34,079 nucleotides of DNA. Origin: an uncultured Pelagibacteraceae bacterium. GTDB lineage: Bacteria; Pseudomonadota; Alphaproteobacteria; Pelagibacterales; Pelagibacteraceae. How positions within the stretch are numbered: the first letter of the stretch is position 1; each line of letters opens with the position of its first letter. Below are positions 25,716 to 34,079 of the stretch, one piece after another. Where the stretch lies: the NCBI GenBank assembly GCA_902578525.1, contig CACHDJ010000012.1, forward strand, positions 1 to 34,079, read 5' to 3'. A model generated the notes under the pieces. The model saw nothing but the letters and a program-made list of their open reading frames with translations. It was not told where the DNA came from and ran no database searches. The position numbers were made by a program, and so were the translations under genes.

Positions 25716-26627
25716 ATGAAAAAAAATGTAATTGTTTCTTTAGCGGATGCTAATTATTTTCCATTATTAGAAGAGTTAGTAAACTCTATAAAAAGATTTG
25801 AGGAGAGTAATAATGTTGCAATCTGTGTTTTAGATGCCGGATTAACTCAAGAGCAAAAAGAAAAATTATCAAATAAAGTGGATGAAATTAAATCTGCTGA
25901 ATGGGATATTGAAGTGCCAGATTATAAAGTAAAGGGTAAGGAATGGTTAAAAAGTCAAGTCTCTAGAGCATTTTTACCAAAATACTTTCCTAATTACGAA
26001 AAATATTTATGGATAGATTGTGATGCTTGGGTAAATGATTGGCAATGTGTAGAATTATATTTTAAAGCTTGTGATAATGGAAAACTAGGTATTACACAAA
26101 CTATTGGCCCTGGATATAAAATAACTTCAAAAGTTAATTGGTTAATTGGAAAATTAGCAATAATAAAATCTCAAAATTTTAAACATGCAGTGAAATCAAA
26201 AATTGGATATGACAAAGCCAGAAAATTAGCTTTTGCTCCTCATATAAATATTGGAGTATTTTCATTAGAGAAAAACTCTAACGGATGGAATTTATGGCAA
26301 AATAATTTGTCAAAAACTCTTAAAGCTGGAAATATTTTTGGATCAGAAGGATTAGCAATAAATATATCAGTATATATAGATGATTTAGAAACTGAATTTT
26401 TACCTTTAAATTGTAATTGGATTACTAGTAATTTACTTCCAAAATATGATGAACAGAATAAAACATTCGTAGAACCTTTTTTGCCTCATTATAATATAGG
26501 AATAATGCATTTAGCTGCTGGAATTTGGAAAAATGGTAAAGATATGAGATTAGATAAAAGTGTTGAAATTGAAATAGAAAATTTAAGTAATAAAAAAATA
26601 CTTAAAAGCCTTAGATATAATAGTTAA
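25716..26627 (+). CDS. Putative GT-A glycosyltransferase, GT8-like
   Basis: 303 residues, soluble. VIVSLADANYFPLLEELVNS resembles the start of nucleotide-sugar transferases of the glycogenin/galactosyltransferase type. The metal-binding DxD is Asp101-Cys-Asp103 in YLWIDCDAWVND. APHINIGVFSLEKN and the distal His265 in GIMHLAAG fit the GT8 pattern in which a late His completes metal binding. Donor and acceptor are unknown. It follows pssA with no gap and is itself followed directly by rlmE, so it is embedded in a phospholipid and RNA-modification operon; a lipid head-group glycosylation role is a guess from position only. Confidence 0.65.
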   Translation: MKKNVIVSLADANYFPLLEELVNSIKRFEESNNVAICVLDAGLTQEQKEKLSNKVDEIKSAEWDIEVPDYKVKGKEWLKSQVSRAFLPKYFPNYEKYLWIDCDAWVNDWQCVELYFKACDNGKLGITQTIGPGYKITSKVNWLIGKLAIIKSQNFKHAVKSKIGYDKARKLAFAPHINIGVFSLEKNSNGWNLWQNNLSKTLKAGNIFGSEGLAINISVYIDDLETEFLPLNCNWITSNLLPKYDEQNKTFVEPFLPHYNIGIMHLAAGIWKNGKDMRLDKSVEIEIENLSNKKILKSLRYNS

Positions 26628-27239
26628 TTGAAAAAAAACAAAATCTCAAAAAATTGGGTTAATAAACAACGAAGAGATACTTATGTTCGTCAATCTAAAG
26701 TCGACGGGTATAGAGCTAGATCAGCATATAAATTAATGGAGATAGATGAGAAATTTAAAATTTTTAAAGGTGGTCTTTTAGTTGTTGATTTAGGGGCTGC
26801 GCCTGGTAGCTGGTCTCAATATGTTACAAAAGTTGTAAAAAATGGAAAGATTATATCTATAGACTTAAAAGAAATGGAACCTATTTCAAATACAATTCAA
26901 ATTAAGGGTGATTTTATAGAAGATGAAACTCAAATAGATATTAAAAATAAATTAACAGGCAAAGCCGATGTAGTCATGTCTGATATGGCTGTAAATACAA
27001 CTGGAATAAAGAACATTGACTCAATTCAAACCGGTGAACTTTGCAAAGAAGCAATAATTTTTGCAAAAGATATAATTTCAAAACAAGGTTTTTTTATTTC
27101 AAAAATTTTTATGGGCGGTTCATTTAACGAAATTATTGATCTTGGAAAAAAGGTATTTAAAAATGTTAAAGTATTTAAACCAAAATCCAGCAGAAAAGAC
27201 TCAAAAGAAAGCTTTATAATTTGTAAAAATCTTAGATAG
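26628..27239 (+). CDS. rlmE: 23S rRNA 2'-O-ribose methyltransferase RlmE (FtsJ/RrmJ)
   Basis: 203 residues. It methylates the ribose of U2552 (E. coli numbering) in the A loop of 23S rRNA using S-adenosylmethionine. The SAM-binding motif VVDLGAAPGSWSQY is at 52-65. The catalytic tetrad is complete: Lys35 (RSAYKL), Asp119 (VMSDMA), Lys159 (ISKIFM) and Glu194 (DSKESF). The start is TTG at 26628, directly after the TAA of the preceding gene; no earlier or better ATG exists. It lacks an upstream ribosome site and is probably translated by coupling. Confidence 0.95.
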   Translation: MKKNKISKNWVNKQRRDTYVRQSKVDGYRARSAYKLMEIDEKFKIFKGGLLVVDLGAAPGSWSQYVTKVVKNGKIISIDLKEMEPISNTIQIKGDFIEDETQIDIKNKLTGKADVVMSDMAVNTTGIKNIDSIQTGELCKEAIIFAKDIISKQGFFISKIFMGGSFNEIIDLGKKVFKNVKVFKPKSSRKDSKESFIICKNLR

Positions 27240-27270
27240 GCTCTTTAAAAATAAAAGGAATCGTATATAC

Positions 27271-28353
27271 ATGATTATGGTTCCTATAAAAGAAGCACTA
27301 ACCTTTGATGACGTTACTTTAGTCCCGAAGTACTCGGAAATATTACCTTCTGAGGTTGACACAAGTATTAAGTTAACAGAGAGTTTAAAGCTCAAGATAC
27401 CGTTATTGTCTTCAGCTATGGATACAGTTACTGAAAGTAAAATGGCAATTGCAATTGCTAAAGCCGGTGGAATTGGAGTTATTCATAGAAATTTAGAAAT
27501 TAAGAAACAAGTTGATGAGATTAAAAAAGTTAAAAAAAAAAAATTATATGTAGGGGCCGCGGTTGGGGCAGGACCAAAAGAATTGCAAAGAGCTAAAGAA
27601 ATTTTAAAAGAAGGAGTAGACTTAATAGTTGTAGATACTGCTCATGGACATACGAAGAAAGTTTCTGAGATTATTAAATTTATTAAAAAAAATAAAAGTC
27701 AAAAAGTTGCACTATGTGCAGGGAATATAGCAACTCCTGAAGCTGCTAAATTTTTACTTAAATTAGGTGTTGATATCATTAAAGTTGGAATTGGTCCTGG
27801 ATCTATCTGCACTACACGACTGGTTGCAGGAATCGGAGTGCCTCAATTAAGTGCAATTCTTACAGTTAGAAATGGGATTAAAAATAAAAATATAAAAATT
27901 ATTGCTGATGGAGGAATAAAATATTCAGGAGATCTAGCTAAAGCATTTGCTGCAGGAGCTGATGCAGTAATGATTGGTTCTTTATTTGCCGGAACTGATG
28001 AAGCACCAGGTAAAGTGGTTAAGAGAAATGGAAAACTTTTTAAAAGTTTTAGAGGCATGGGTTCTGTTGGTGCAATGAATAAAGGGTCTGCTGATAGATA
28101 TTTTCAGTCTAAACAAAAAGATATGTCAAAATACGTTCCTGAAGGAGTAGAAGGTTATGCAAAATATAAAGGAGATGTTGGAAGAATTATTTATAAACTT
28201 GTAGGTGGATTGAGATCTTCTATGGGTTATCTAGGATCAAAACAAATAAAATATTTAAGAAAAAAACCAAAGTTTGTAAAAATTACTAAAGCAGGTTTTT
28301 ATGAAAGCATGGTACATAATGTAGACATAGTAAAAAGTGATGAAAAATATTAA
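27271..28353 (+). CDS. guaB: IMP dehydrogenase lacking the CBS (Bateman) domain
   Basis: 360 residues, against about 485-490 for the usual enzyme. It oxidises IMP to XMP, the first step to GMP. The catalytic barrel is intact: [17 protein letters not shown], the phosphate loop DGGIKYSGD, catalytic Cys180 in GPGSICTTR (near 305 in full-length forms) and the flap with [14 protein letters not shown]. In the middle, [16 protein letters not shown] passes straight to [11 protein letters not shown] where two CBS domains normally lie, so the nucleotide-sensing regulatory module is absent. Start could be the ATG at 27271 or 27277. Its stop overlaps the TPR gene start (TAATG). Confidence 0.95.
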   Translation: MIMVPIKEALTFDDVTLVPKYSEILPSEVDTSIKLTESLKLKIPLLSSAMDTVTESKMAIAIAKAGGIGVIHRNLEIKKQVDEIKKVKKKKLYVGAAVGAGPKELQRAKEILKEGVDLIVVDTAHGHTKKVSEIIKFIKKNKSQKVALCAGNIATPEAAKFLLKLGVDIIKVGIGPGSICTTRLVAGIGVPQLSAILTVRNGIKNKNIKIIADGGIKYSGDLAKAFAAGADAVMIGSLFAGTDEAPGKVVKRNGKLFKSFRGMGSVGAMNKGSADRYFQSKQKDMSKYVPEGVEGYAKYKGDVGRIIYKLVGGLRSSMGYLGSKQIKYLRKKPKFVKITKAGFYESMVHNVDIVKSDEKY

Positions 28354-28790
28354 TGAACAAATTTTTTAAGATATTTATTTTTATAATTTTTTTAATGAGT
28401 TTCTCTAAAATTGCTCTTGGCGATGAAAGTTTTTTTAATAAAGGAGTAAAATTATTCAAAAATAAAAATTATGATGATGCAAAATTCTTATTAGAAAGAA
28501 GTATAGTATTTGATCCAAAGCACGCAGACTCATACTTATACTTAGCAAAAATTTATAAAAAAAAAGAAGATAAAAAAAATGAAGAAAAAAATTTAGAAAC
28601 AACCCTACTAATTGACCCTAGTAATGAAGAAGCAATTTTGATGTTAATGGAATTTAGTTTAGGCAAAACTAATTACTCAAAAGTAAAAGAATTATCTGAA
28701 AGATTCACAAAAGTTTGTAAGAATTTATGCAAAGAAAATAAAAAAATACTAAAAGATCTAGAAAATTTAGAACCAAAAGATGAGTCTTGA
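28353..28790 (+). CDS. Exported TPR-repeat protein
   Basis: 145 residues. A signal peptide (about 1-23, [20 protein letters not shown] before DES) is followed by two to three tetratricopeptide repeats: [39 protein letters not shown] and [19 protein letters not shown]. TPRs mediate protein contacts; here the protein is predicted to be periplasmic or membrane-attached. It overlaps guaB by one base and guaA by 11 bases, so its expression is tied to GMP synthesis though no direct link is known. It is not assignable to a named family. Confidence 0.8.
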   Translation: MNKFFKIFIFIIFLMSFSKIALGDESFFNKGVKLFKNKNYDDAKFLLERSIVFDPKHADSYLYLAKIYKKKEDKKNEEKNLETTLLIDPSNEEAILMLMEFSLGKTNYSKVKELSERFTKVCKNLCKENKKILKDLENLEPKDES

Positions 28791-30339
28791 TTTAAATTTG
28801 GATAAAATCTTAATAATTGATTTTGGTTCACAATTTACGCAATTAATTGCTAGAAGAGTAAGAGAACTGGGAGTTTTTTCTGAGCTAGTGAGTCATAAAA
28901 AAATAAAAAGTTTTCAAATTAAACAGAACATCAAAGGTATTATTTTATCGGGTGGACCCTTAAATGTTTATCAATTGAAAAACAATTTATTTGATAAAAA
29001 GATCCTTAAACTTGGAATACCAATTTTGGGAATCTGTTTTGGGCATCAAATCTTATCTAAATTTCACGGTGGAAAGGTTAAAAAATCAAAGCATAGAGAA
29101 TTTGGTTTAGCTAAAATATTTAAAAGAAATAAAAGTCTTTTGATAAAAAATTTTTTTAAAAAGAAAATCAATAAAGTATGGATGAGTCATGCTGATCAAG
29201 TTTCTAGACTACCAAAATCATTTAAAGTTATAGCATCAAGTGAAAATTCAAAGTTTGCAATAGTGGAGAGTAAAATTGAGAAATTTTTTGGTGTTCAATT
29301 TCACCCTGAAGTTACACATACTGAAAATGGAAAGAAAATAATTAGTAATTTTATTTTTCTTATATGTAAAATTAAAAGAAATTGGTCATCTAAAAGTCAA
29401 AAAATTCAACTAATTAAAAAAATAAGACTCCAAATTGGCACAAATAAAGTTATTTGCGCTCTATCTGGAGGCGTAGATAGTAGTGTAGTCGCTCAACTAT
29501 TAAATAAAGCAATCGGTAAACAACTTTATTGTATTTTTGTTAATACAGGTCTTCTTAGAAAAAATGAAGAAAAGCAAGTTGTAGCAACTTTTAAAAAAAA
29601 GTTAAAAATGAATTTAATTTATGTTAACGCAGAGAAAGAGTTTATTAGAAAATTAACTAATGTTTCAGATCCAGAAAAAAAAAGAATAATAATTGGAAAT
29701 TTATTTATTAAAATTTTCGAACGATATGCAAAAAAAATTAAAAATGTTAAATTTCTGGCTCAAGGAACACTTTATCCAGATTTAATTGAAAGTAAATCAG
29801 TAACAGGCAGTCAAACATCAAAAATTAAATCACATCATAACGTTGGTGGTTTGCCTAAAAAGATGAAACTTAAACTGGTTGAACCACTCAAATTATTATT
29901 TAAAGATGAAGTTAGAAAATTAGGATTAGAGTTGAATTTAAGTAGAGATATTATTTCTAGACATCCTTTTCCAGGACCTGGATTAGCTATAAGAATGCCA
30001 GGTATAATTAATAAAGAAAAAATTAATATTTTAAAAGAAGCAGATCATTATTTTATCCAGGCTTTAAAAGATCATGGTCTTTATAATAAAATTTGGCAAG
30101 CTTATGCAGCTCTACTTCCAGTAAAGACTGTAGGGGTGATGGGTGATAATCGAACTTATGAATATTTGTGTTTACTAAGAGCGATAACTTCTGAGGATGG
30201 TATGACTGCAGATTTTTTTGAATTTAAAAAATCATTTTCTCAAATGATTTCAAATAAAATTGTAAATAGCATTAGGGGAATTAATAGAGTAGTCTATGAT
30301 ATTACTTCAAAACCTCCAAGTACTATTGAATTAGAATAA
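28780..30339 (+). CDS. guaA: GMP synthase (glutamine-hydrolysing)
   Basis: 519 residues. It aminates XMP to GMP. The N-terminal glutamine amidotransferase has the triad Cys86 (GICFGHQ), His175 and Glu177 ([11 protein letters not shown]). The ATP-pyrophosphatase domain carries the P-loop SGGVDSS at 229-235. The C-terminal dimerisation domain has [12 protein letters not shown] and ends in [10 protein letters not shown], the family C-terminus. The ATG lies inside the end of the TPR gene (11-base overlap), and panB starts one base after its stop. It completes the IMP-to-GMP pathway with guaB, two genes upstream. Confidence 0.97.
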   Translation: MSLDLNLDKILIIDFGSQFTQLIARRVRELGVFSELVSHKKIKSFQIKQNIKGIILSGGPLNVYQLKNNLFDKKILKLGIPILGICFGHQILSKFHGGKVKKSKHREFGLAKIFKRNKSLLIKNFFKKKINKVWMSHADQVSRLPKSFKVIASSENSKFAIVESKIEKFFGVQFHPEVTHTENGKKIISNFIFLICKIKRNWSSKSQKIQLIKKIRLQIGTNKVICALSGGVDSSVVAQLLNKAIGKQLYCIFVNTGLLRKNEEKQVVATFKKKLKMNLIYVNAEKEFIRKLTNVSDPEKKRIIIGNLFIKIFERYAKKIKNVKFLAQGTLYPDLIESKSVTGSQTSKIKSHHNVGGLPKKMKLKLVEPLKLLFKDEVRKLGLELNLSRDIISRHPFPGPGLAIRMPGIINKEKINILKEADHYFIQALKDHGLYNKIWQAYAALLPVKTVGVMGDNRTYEYLCLLRAITSEDGMTADFFEFKKSFSQMISNKIVNSIRGINRVVYDITSKPPSTIELE

Positions 30340-30340
30340 A

Positions 30341-31120
30341 ATGAACAAGAAAGTAAAAAAGTTTCTCAATAAAAAAAATAGAGCCAAGGTTATATGTCTT
30401 ACTGCCTATTCAAAAAATGTAGCATCAATTTTAGATAAACATTGTGATCTAGTATTAGTAGGAGACTCACTTGGTTCAGTTCTTTATGATTATAAATCTA
30501 CAAAACAAGTAACTTTAGATACAATGATTAATCATTCAAAAAGTGTAAGGATTGGTGTAAAGAAATCTTTGATGGTAGTTGATATGCCATACAATACATA
30601 TCGAAATTCAAAACAAGCTCTTAAGAATGCACGTTTAGTGATGAAAAAAACTAAATGTGATGCTGTTAAATTAGAAGGAGGAAAAAAAATTATTCCTATT
30701 GTCAAGTCTCTAGTGAAAAACAAAATACCTGTTATGGGGCACTTAGGTATTTTACCTCAAACTGAAAAAAAATTTACCTATAAAGGCAAAAAATTAATAG
30801 AAAGAAATAGAATTTTAAAAGATGCTAAACTATTAGAGGAAGCAGGCATTTTTTCAGTAGTATTAGAATGTATTGAAACTAAACTAGCAAAAAAAATTAC
30901 CGAACAATTAAATATTATTACTGTTGGTATTGGTTCCTCCGCCAATTGTGATGGACAAGTTTTAGTGATTGACGATTTAATTGGTTTAAGTCAAAGTAAA
31001 TTTAGATTTGTAAAGAAATATGCTAATGTTAATCAAATGATTAATTTGGCAGTTAAAAGATATAAAGCTGAAGTTTTAAAAAAACAATTCCCTAAAGCTA
31101 AACACTCATTTAAAAATTAA
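30341..31120 (+). CDS. panB: 3-methyl-2-oxobutanoate hydroxymethyltransferase (ketopantoate hydroxymethyltransferase)
   Basis: 259 residues, a TIM-barrel enzyme. It transfers a hydroxymethyl group from methylene-tetrahydrofolate to 2-oxoisovalerate, the first committed step of pantothenate and CoA synthesis. Mg-binding and catalytic residues are visible: Asp42 (VGDSLG), Asp81 (VVDMPYNTYR), Glu112 (KLEGG) and Glu176 (VLECI), with MGHLGILPQ at 132-140. panC and panE, the next steps, are not in this window. It is the last gene of the plus-strand operon and ends five bases from the convergent aldehyde dehydrogenase. Confidence 0.93.
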   Translation: MNKKVKKFLNKKNRAKVICLTAYSKNVASILDKHCDLVLVGDSLGSVLYDYKSTKQVTLDTMINHSKSVRIGVKKSLMVVDMPYNTYRNSKQALKNARLVMKKTKCDAVKLEGGKKIIPIVKSLVKNKIPVMGHLGILPQTEKKFTYKGKKLIERNRILKDAKLLEEAGIFSVVLECIETKLAKKITEQLNIITVGIGSSANCDGQVLVIDDLIGLSQSKFRFVKKYANVNQMINLAVKRYKAEVLKKQFPKAKHSFKN

Positions 31121-31125
31121 TCGAA

Positions 31126-32607
31126 TTATCCCATTGTAAATGGATCAGTCATTGGTTTGTCTGATGAATTGTACCATGTGGTCTTTATTCTTGTGTATTC
31201 TTTTATAGACTCAATACCTGCCTCTTTTCCATAACCACTATCTTTAATTCCTCCAAAAGGAGCCATGGGAGAAATTAATCTGTAAGTATTAATAAAAACT
31301 ATTCCAGCTCGTATAGCTTTAGACACTCTTAAGCCACGAGCAAAATTAGAAGTGTAAACCCCTGAAGACAATCCATATTTGTTATCATTCATTTTGTCTA
31401 TCACCTCTTCCTCTTTTTCAAATTTCATTACAGATAATACTGGCCCAAATAATTCATTTTCTGCAACAGGAAGATTGTGATTTTCACACTCAATTATTGT
31501 TGCAGGAAAATAATAACCTTTATTAGAAACCGAAGATCTTTTTCCACCACATTTAACTTTCCCTCCTTGTTCAATTGTAGCTTTAATGTTTTTTTCTATA
31601 TTTTCTAATTGTTTGAAACTATTTAAAGGACCCATTTGTGTATCTTTTTCCATAGGACCTCCCAATTTAATCTTTTCAGCTTTATTTATAAGTTTTTTTA
31701 AAAACTCATCATAAATTTTTGAATGTAAATAAAGTCTTGATCCTGCAATACAACTTTGTCCACTAGCTCCAAATATTCCAGCAGTAATACCATTTAATGC
31801 GTTTTCTTGTTCAGCATCATCAAATACAACAACTGGGCTCTTTCCACCAAGTTCTAAGCTTACTTGTGATAAATTTTCTGCAGAATTTTTTATAATATGT
31901 TTTGCAGTTTCAGGTCCACCTGTGAAAGCTATTCTTTCTACTAAGGAGTGAGTAGTTAATGCTTTACCACACGGTTCACCAAGTCCAGTAATTATATTAA
32001 TCACTCCTTTTGGCATTCCAGTTTTTTCAATTAATTTTGCAAATTCTAAAAGTGTAACTGGAGCAAGTTCTGAAGCTTTAATTACAACTGTGTTACCCAT
32101 TGCAAGAGCTGGTGCGAGTTTCACTGCTGTTAAGAGCATTTGAGAATTCCAAGGAATAATTGCTGCAACAACTCCAATAGGAATTCTTGTTGTCGTAACT
32201 TGCATATCAGGTTTATCTATTGGAACGACTGTACCTTCTACTTTGTCAGCCAAACCTGCAAAATAATCATAATATTCTGCTATGTAATTTGCCTGAGTTT
32301 TTGTTTCTCTATAAAGTTTACCTGTATCAATAGTTTCTATTTTTCCAAGGTGTTCCGAATTAGCTCTTAGTTGATCAGCAATTAATTTTAAATACTTTGA
32401 TCTTTCTCTTGGATGAATTTTAGACCAATTATTTTCAAAAGCTTTTTGAGCTGATTGAACAGCTTTATCTACATCTTTTTCATTTGCCTCAGGAACAGTC
32501 GCCCAAACTTCATTATTTTCAGGATTTAATGTTTCAATTTTTTTTCCAGAAGATGAATCTACCCATTCACCATTGATATACATTTTAAAATCTTGAATTT
32601 TTGACAT
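31126..32607 (-). CDS. NAD(P)-dependent aldehyde dehydrogenase
   Basis: 493 residues, full length for the ALDH superfamily. Catalytic residues are all present: Asn154 (IIPWNSQM), Glu252 (LELGGKSP) and nucleophile Cys286 (ASGQSCIAGSRL). ITGLGEPCGKAL and FTGGPETAKHI form the Rossmann part. The general look (betaine-aldehyde / 5-carboxymethyl-2-hydroxymuconate / hydroxymuconic semialdehyde type) suggests oxidation of a small aldehyde or semialdehyde. Its ATG is directly adjacent to the stop of the upstream alpha/beta hydrolase. It is the last gene of the four-gene minus-strand operon, consistent with the final oxidation step of a degradation route. Confidence 0.88.
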   Translation of the reverse strand: MSKIQDFKMYINGEWVDSSSGKKIETLNPENNEVWATVPEANEKDVDKAVQSAQKAFENNWSKIHPRERSKYLKLIADQLRANSEHLGKIETIDTGKLYRETKTQANYIAEYYDYFAGLADKVEGTVVPIDKPDMQVTTTRIPIGVVAAIIPWNSQMLLTAVKLAPALAMGNTVVIKASELAPVTLLEFAKLIEKTGMPKGVINIITGLGEPCGKALTTHSLVERIAFTGGPETAKHIIKNSAENLSQVSLELGGKSPVVVFDDAEQENALNGITAGIFGASGQSCIAGSRLYLHSKIYDEFLKKLINKAEKIKLGGPMEKDTQMGPLNSFKQLENIEKNIKATIEQGGKVKCGGKRSSVSNKGYYFPATIIECENHNLPVAENELFGPVLSVMKFEKEEEVIDKMNDNKYGLSSGVYTSNFARGLRVSKAIRAGIVFINTYRLISPMAPFGGIKDSGYGKEAGIESIKEYTRIKTTWYNSSDKPMTDPFTMG

Positions 32608-33390
32608 CTAATTATTAATAAAATTTTTAATTTTTATATTAACATCATCTACACATTCTATACTACAAAGATGTTTTCCATTTTGAATTTCAATATAAGT
32701 AGAATTAACAAGGTCTTTAACCAATTCTTTAGACATTGCTGGAGTTGAGCCAACATCATCTGAACCAGTCATTACTAAAGTTTTTCTATCTATCTTTTTT
32801 ATGGCTTCAAAATCATCATAATGATTAGCAAATAACTCATAAGCTTTAAGAAAATTTTTGTGATCTTTTGGTTCTTTATTTAAGATTTTCATAAACAAAT
32901 CATAAGTTTGCGGATTATTTTCTAGGTATTTGTCACTAAACCATCTTTTTAAAGCTTGTTTAGATATTGGTTTGTTCAATTTAGCTTGATTATATCTGTC
33001 TAATACAAGAGATCTTTCTTTATCTGACCTTTTATATGTAGTGCCAATTAATACTAGTTTTTCAATTTTTTTTTGAAAACGAGAAGAAAAATCTAAAGCA
33101 ATCAAAGAACCTAAAGAAAAACCTATAAGATTTATTTTTTCTATTTTTAAATGATCCAAAAGTTCTAAAAGTTGGTTAGAATAATCTTTAAGAGTTAACT
33201 TATCTTTATTCCATGGCGTCTTTCCATGACCTAATAAATCATAAGTTAAAGTTGAATATTCATTAAAATAACTTACTTGATGGTTCCACATTTGATGATC
33301 AAGACCAACTCCATGAATAAATACAAGAGGGTTAGTATCTTTTTTATTAAATAAATAACAATTTTGATTTGGATCAAAATTTAGAGACAT
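32608..33390 (-). CDS. Alpha/beta-fold hydrolase
   Basis: 260 residues. The hydrolase triad is visible: nucleophile Ser92 in GFSLGS (the G-x-S-x-G elbow), an acid at Asp211 or Asp212 (MTGSDDVG) and His240 (NGKHLCSIE). FIHGVGLDHQMW near 24-35 forms the oxyanion region. By eye it resembles lactonases and C-C bond hydrolases of aromatic-degradation pathways (PcaD/MhpC-like), but the substrate is not determinable. It starts four bases after the DUF1185 stop and ends directly against the aldehyde dehydrogenase start, so it is translated from the same message. Confidence 0.82.
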   Translation of the reverse strand: MSLNFDPNQNCYLFNKKDTNPLVFIHGVGLDHQMWNHQVSYFNEYSTLTYDLLGHGKTPWNKDKLTLKDYSNQLLELLDHLKIEKINLIGFSLGSLIALDFSSRFQKKIEKLVLIGTTYKRSDKERSLVLDRYNQAKLNKPISKQALKRWFSDKYLENNPQTYDLFMKILNKEPKDHKNFLKAYELFANHYDDFEAIKKIDRKTLVMTGSDDVGSTPAMSKELVKDLVNSTYIEIQNGKHLCSIECVDDVNIKIKNFINN

Positions 33391-33394
33391 TAAA

Positions 33395-33982
33395 TTATTT
33401 GGGATCTAATCCCATTTCTTTCATATCTTGATAACGATCTCCAGTTCTTGCATGTGCTCTACCACTTGATGCACCTCCAATAGCTATTACAATTTCATCA
33501 TTAAATGGCGCGTCATGAATTGTAAATTCATGAGTTAGATAATATGGTCTTAAACCAGAATCTGTTTTATGCATCATAGGAATAGATATTTTAGATCCCG
33601 CAGGTCCTCTTGTATTAGTAAAACTTAAATAAGAAGTACCGCCAACAGCATCTCTAAATTTATTTCCAAATCTTAAAGTATGAATAAAGGCTGAAGCATG
33701 TTCTATTTCACCATTCAAACCTACAGTTCCAGCTTTTCCATAAGCTAAAATTTTTTCAGGTGATCCAATTTCTTTAATTAATTCTGGAACCAATATATCA
33801 CCAAGTTTTGGAGCTAAATCTAAAATGATTGGTTTTAAATCTTCCACAAATCCTTGTCCTACCCAAGGGTTTTTAAAAATAGCTGCTACCGAAACCATCA
33901 AAACAGGTTCCTTTGCTTCTTTCCCACCCTCAATAAAAGTTTTATCTACAAATTTTGTAAACTTCCTTAATTCAAGTTTCAC
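33395..33982 (-). CDS. DUF1185 family protein ('amino acid synthesis' family, PF06684)
   Basis: 195 residues, the usual size. Recognised from GKAGTVGLNGEIEHASAFIH (82-101), RFGNKFRDAVGG (104-115), HKTDSGLRPYY (138-148) and the glycine-rich GGASSGRAHARTGDR (169-183). The family name comes from an early annotation and no activity is established; as I recall, solved members have a chorismate-mutase-like fold. Conserved Lys, His, Arg and Asp residues suggest an enzyme acting on an acidic or ring-shaped substrate (inference). It starts with GTG overlapping the TAG of the upstream monooxygenase by one base. Confidence 0.78.
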   Translation of the reverse strand: MKLELRKFTKFVDKTFIEGGKEAKEPVLMVSVAAIFKNPWVGQGFVEDLKPIILDLAPKLGDILVPELIKEIGSPEKILAYGKAGTVGLNGEIEHASAFIHTLRFGNKFRDAVGGTSYLSFTNTRGPAGSKISIPMMHKTDSGLRPYYLTHEFTIHDAPFNDEIVIAIGGASSGRAHARTGDRYQDMKEMGLDPK

Positions 33983-34079
33983 TAACTGGCTTTCTCTATA
34001 TCGTCGTTATCAAAATTAATTTTAGGTATCACTTCATCATTAAACAGTTTTATACTTCTCATACAAGCTTTATGATCAA
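33982..34079 (-). CDS. Luciferase-like flavin monooxygenase, C-terminal end only
   Basis: Only the last 31 codons and the TAG (33982-33984) are inside the window. The residues SIKLFNDEVIPKIN near the end match the C-terminal signature of LLM-class flavin-dependent monooxygenases (sL-lFaeeVmP pattern). Such enzymes use FMNH2 and O2 to oxidise a substrate and are often the first step of catabolic operons. The stop shares a base with the GTG of the DUF1185 gene (TAGTG), so the two are coupled. The call rests on a short stretch plus the typical gene context. Confidence 0.55.
   Translation of the reverse strand, partial: DHKACMRSIKLFNDEVIPKINFDNDDIEKAS

Overview
The window is about 34 kb of very AT-rich, tightly packed DNA. 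Gene content, gene order and codon use point to the SAR11 clade (Candidatus Pelagibacter, Alphaproteobacteria). The main reasons are a proteorhodopsin with an adjacent ferredoxin and ferredoxin-NADP reductase, an Ehu-type ABC transporter, an alphaproteobacterial single-cysteine DksA, a GAAC-N7-GAAC LexA-type site, lysine-rich proteins, and intergenic gaps of a few bases. No rRNA, tRNA, CRISPR array, insertion sequence or phage gene was seen.

Layout. (1) 1-2032, minus strand: 5' part of a small multidrug resistance (SMR) transporter and propionyl-CoA synthetase. (2) 2249-5058, plus strand: blue-type proteorhodopsin with its own terminator, then ferredoxin, ferredoxin-NADP reductase and a YfcG-like glutathione transferase. 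(3) 5059-6694: a divergent pair, phytanoyl-CoA dioxygenase family (minus) and MOSC-domain protein (plus). (4) 6798-9863: substrate-binding protein, two permeases and an ATPase resembling the EhuBCDA ectoine/hydroxyectoine importer, with a strong hairpin between the binding protein and the first permease.

(5) 9874-17662 looks like an accessory block. It holds a coiled-coil gene split by one in-frame stop, dksA followed by two overlapping tiny membrane-protein genes absent from an ordinary ORF list, two glycosyltransferases, umuDC under a LexA-type site, a secreted lyase-like protein, a GFA-domain protein and a glycerate-kinase-like P-loop kinase. (6) 17659-24185: TolC-family protein, recA, alaS, and NADP isocitrate dehydrogenase (minus). 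(7) 24263-31120: a dense plus-strand run of psd, pssA, a GT8-like glycosyltransferase, rlmE, a short guaB without CBS domains, a TPR protein, guaA and panB. (8) 31126-34079, minus strand: a four-gene catabolic-looking operon of luciferase-like monooxygenase (C-terminal end only), DUF1185 protein, alpha/beta hydrolase and aldehyde dehydrogenase.

How the parts fit: light-driven proton pumping sits beside a small electron-transfer set and is coupled by position to propionate activation and compatible-solute uptake. The SOS-type parts (recA, umuDC) each carry a LexA-like site. The least explained parts are the dksA-linked micro-genes and the operon at the right edge.
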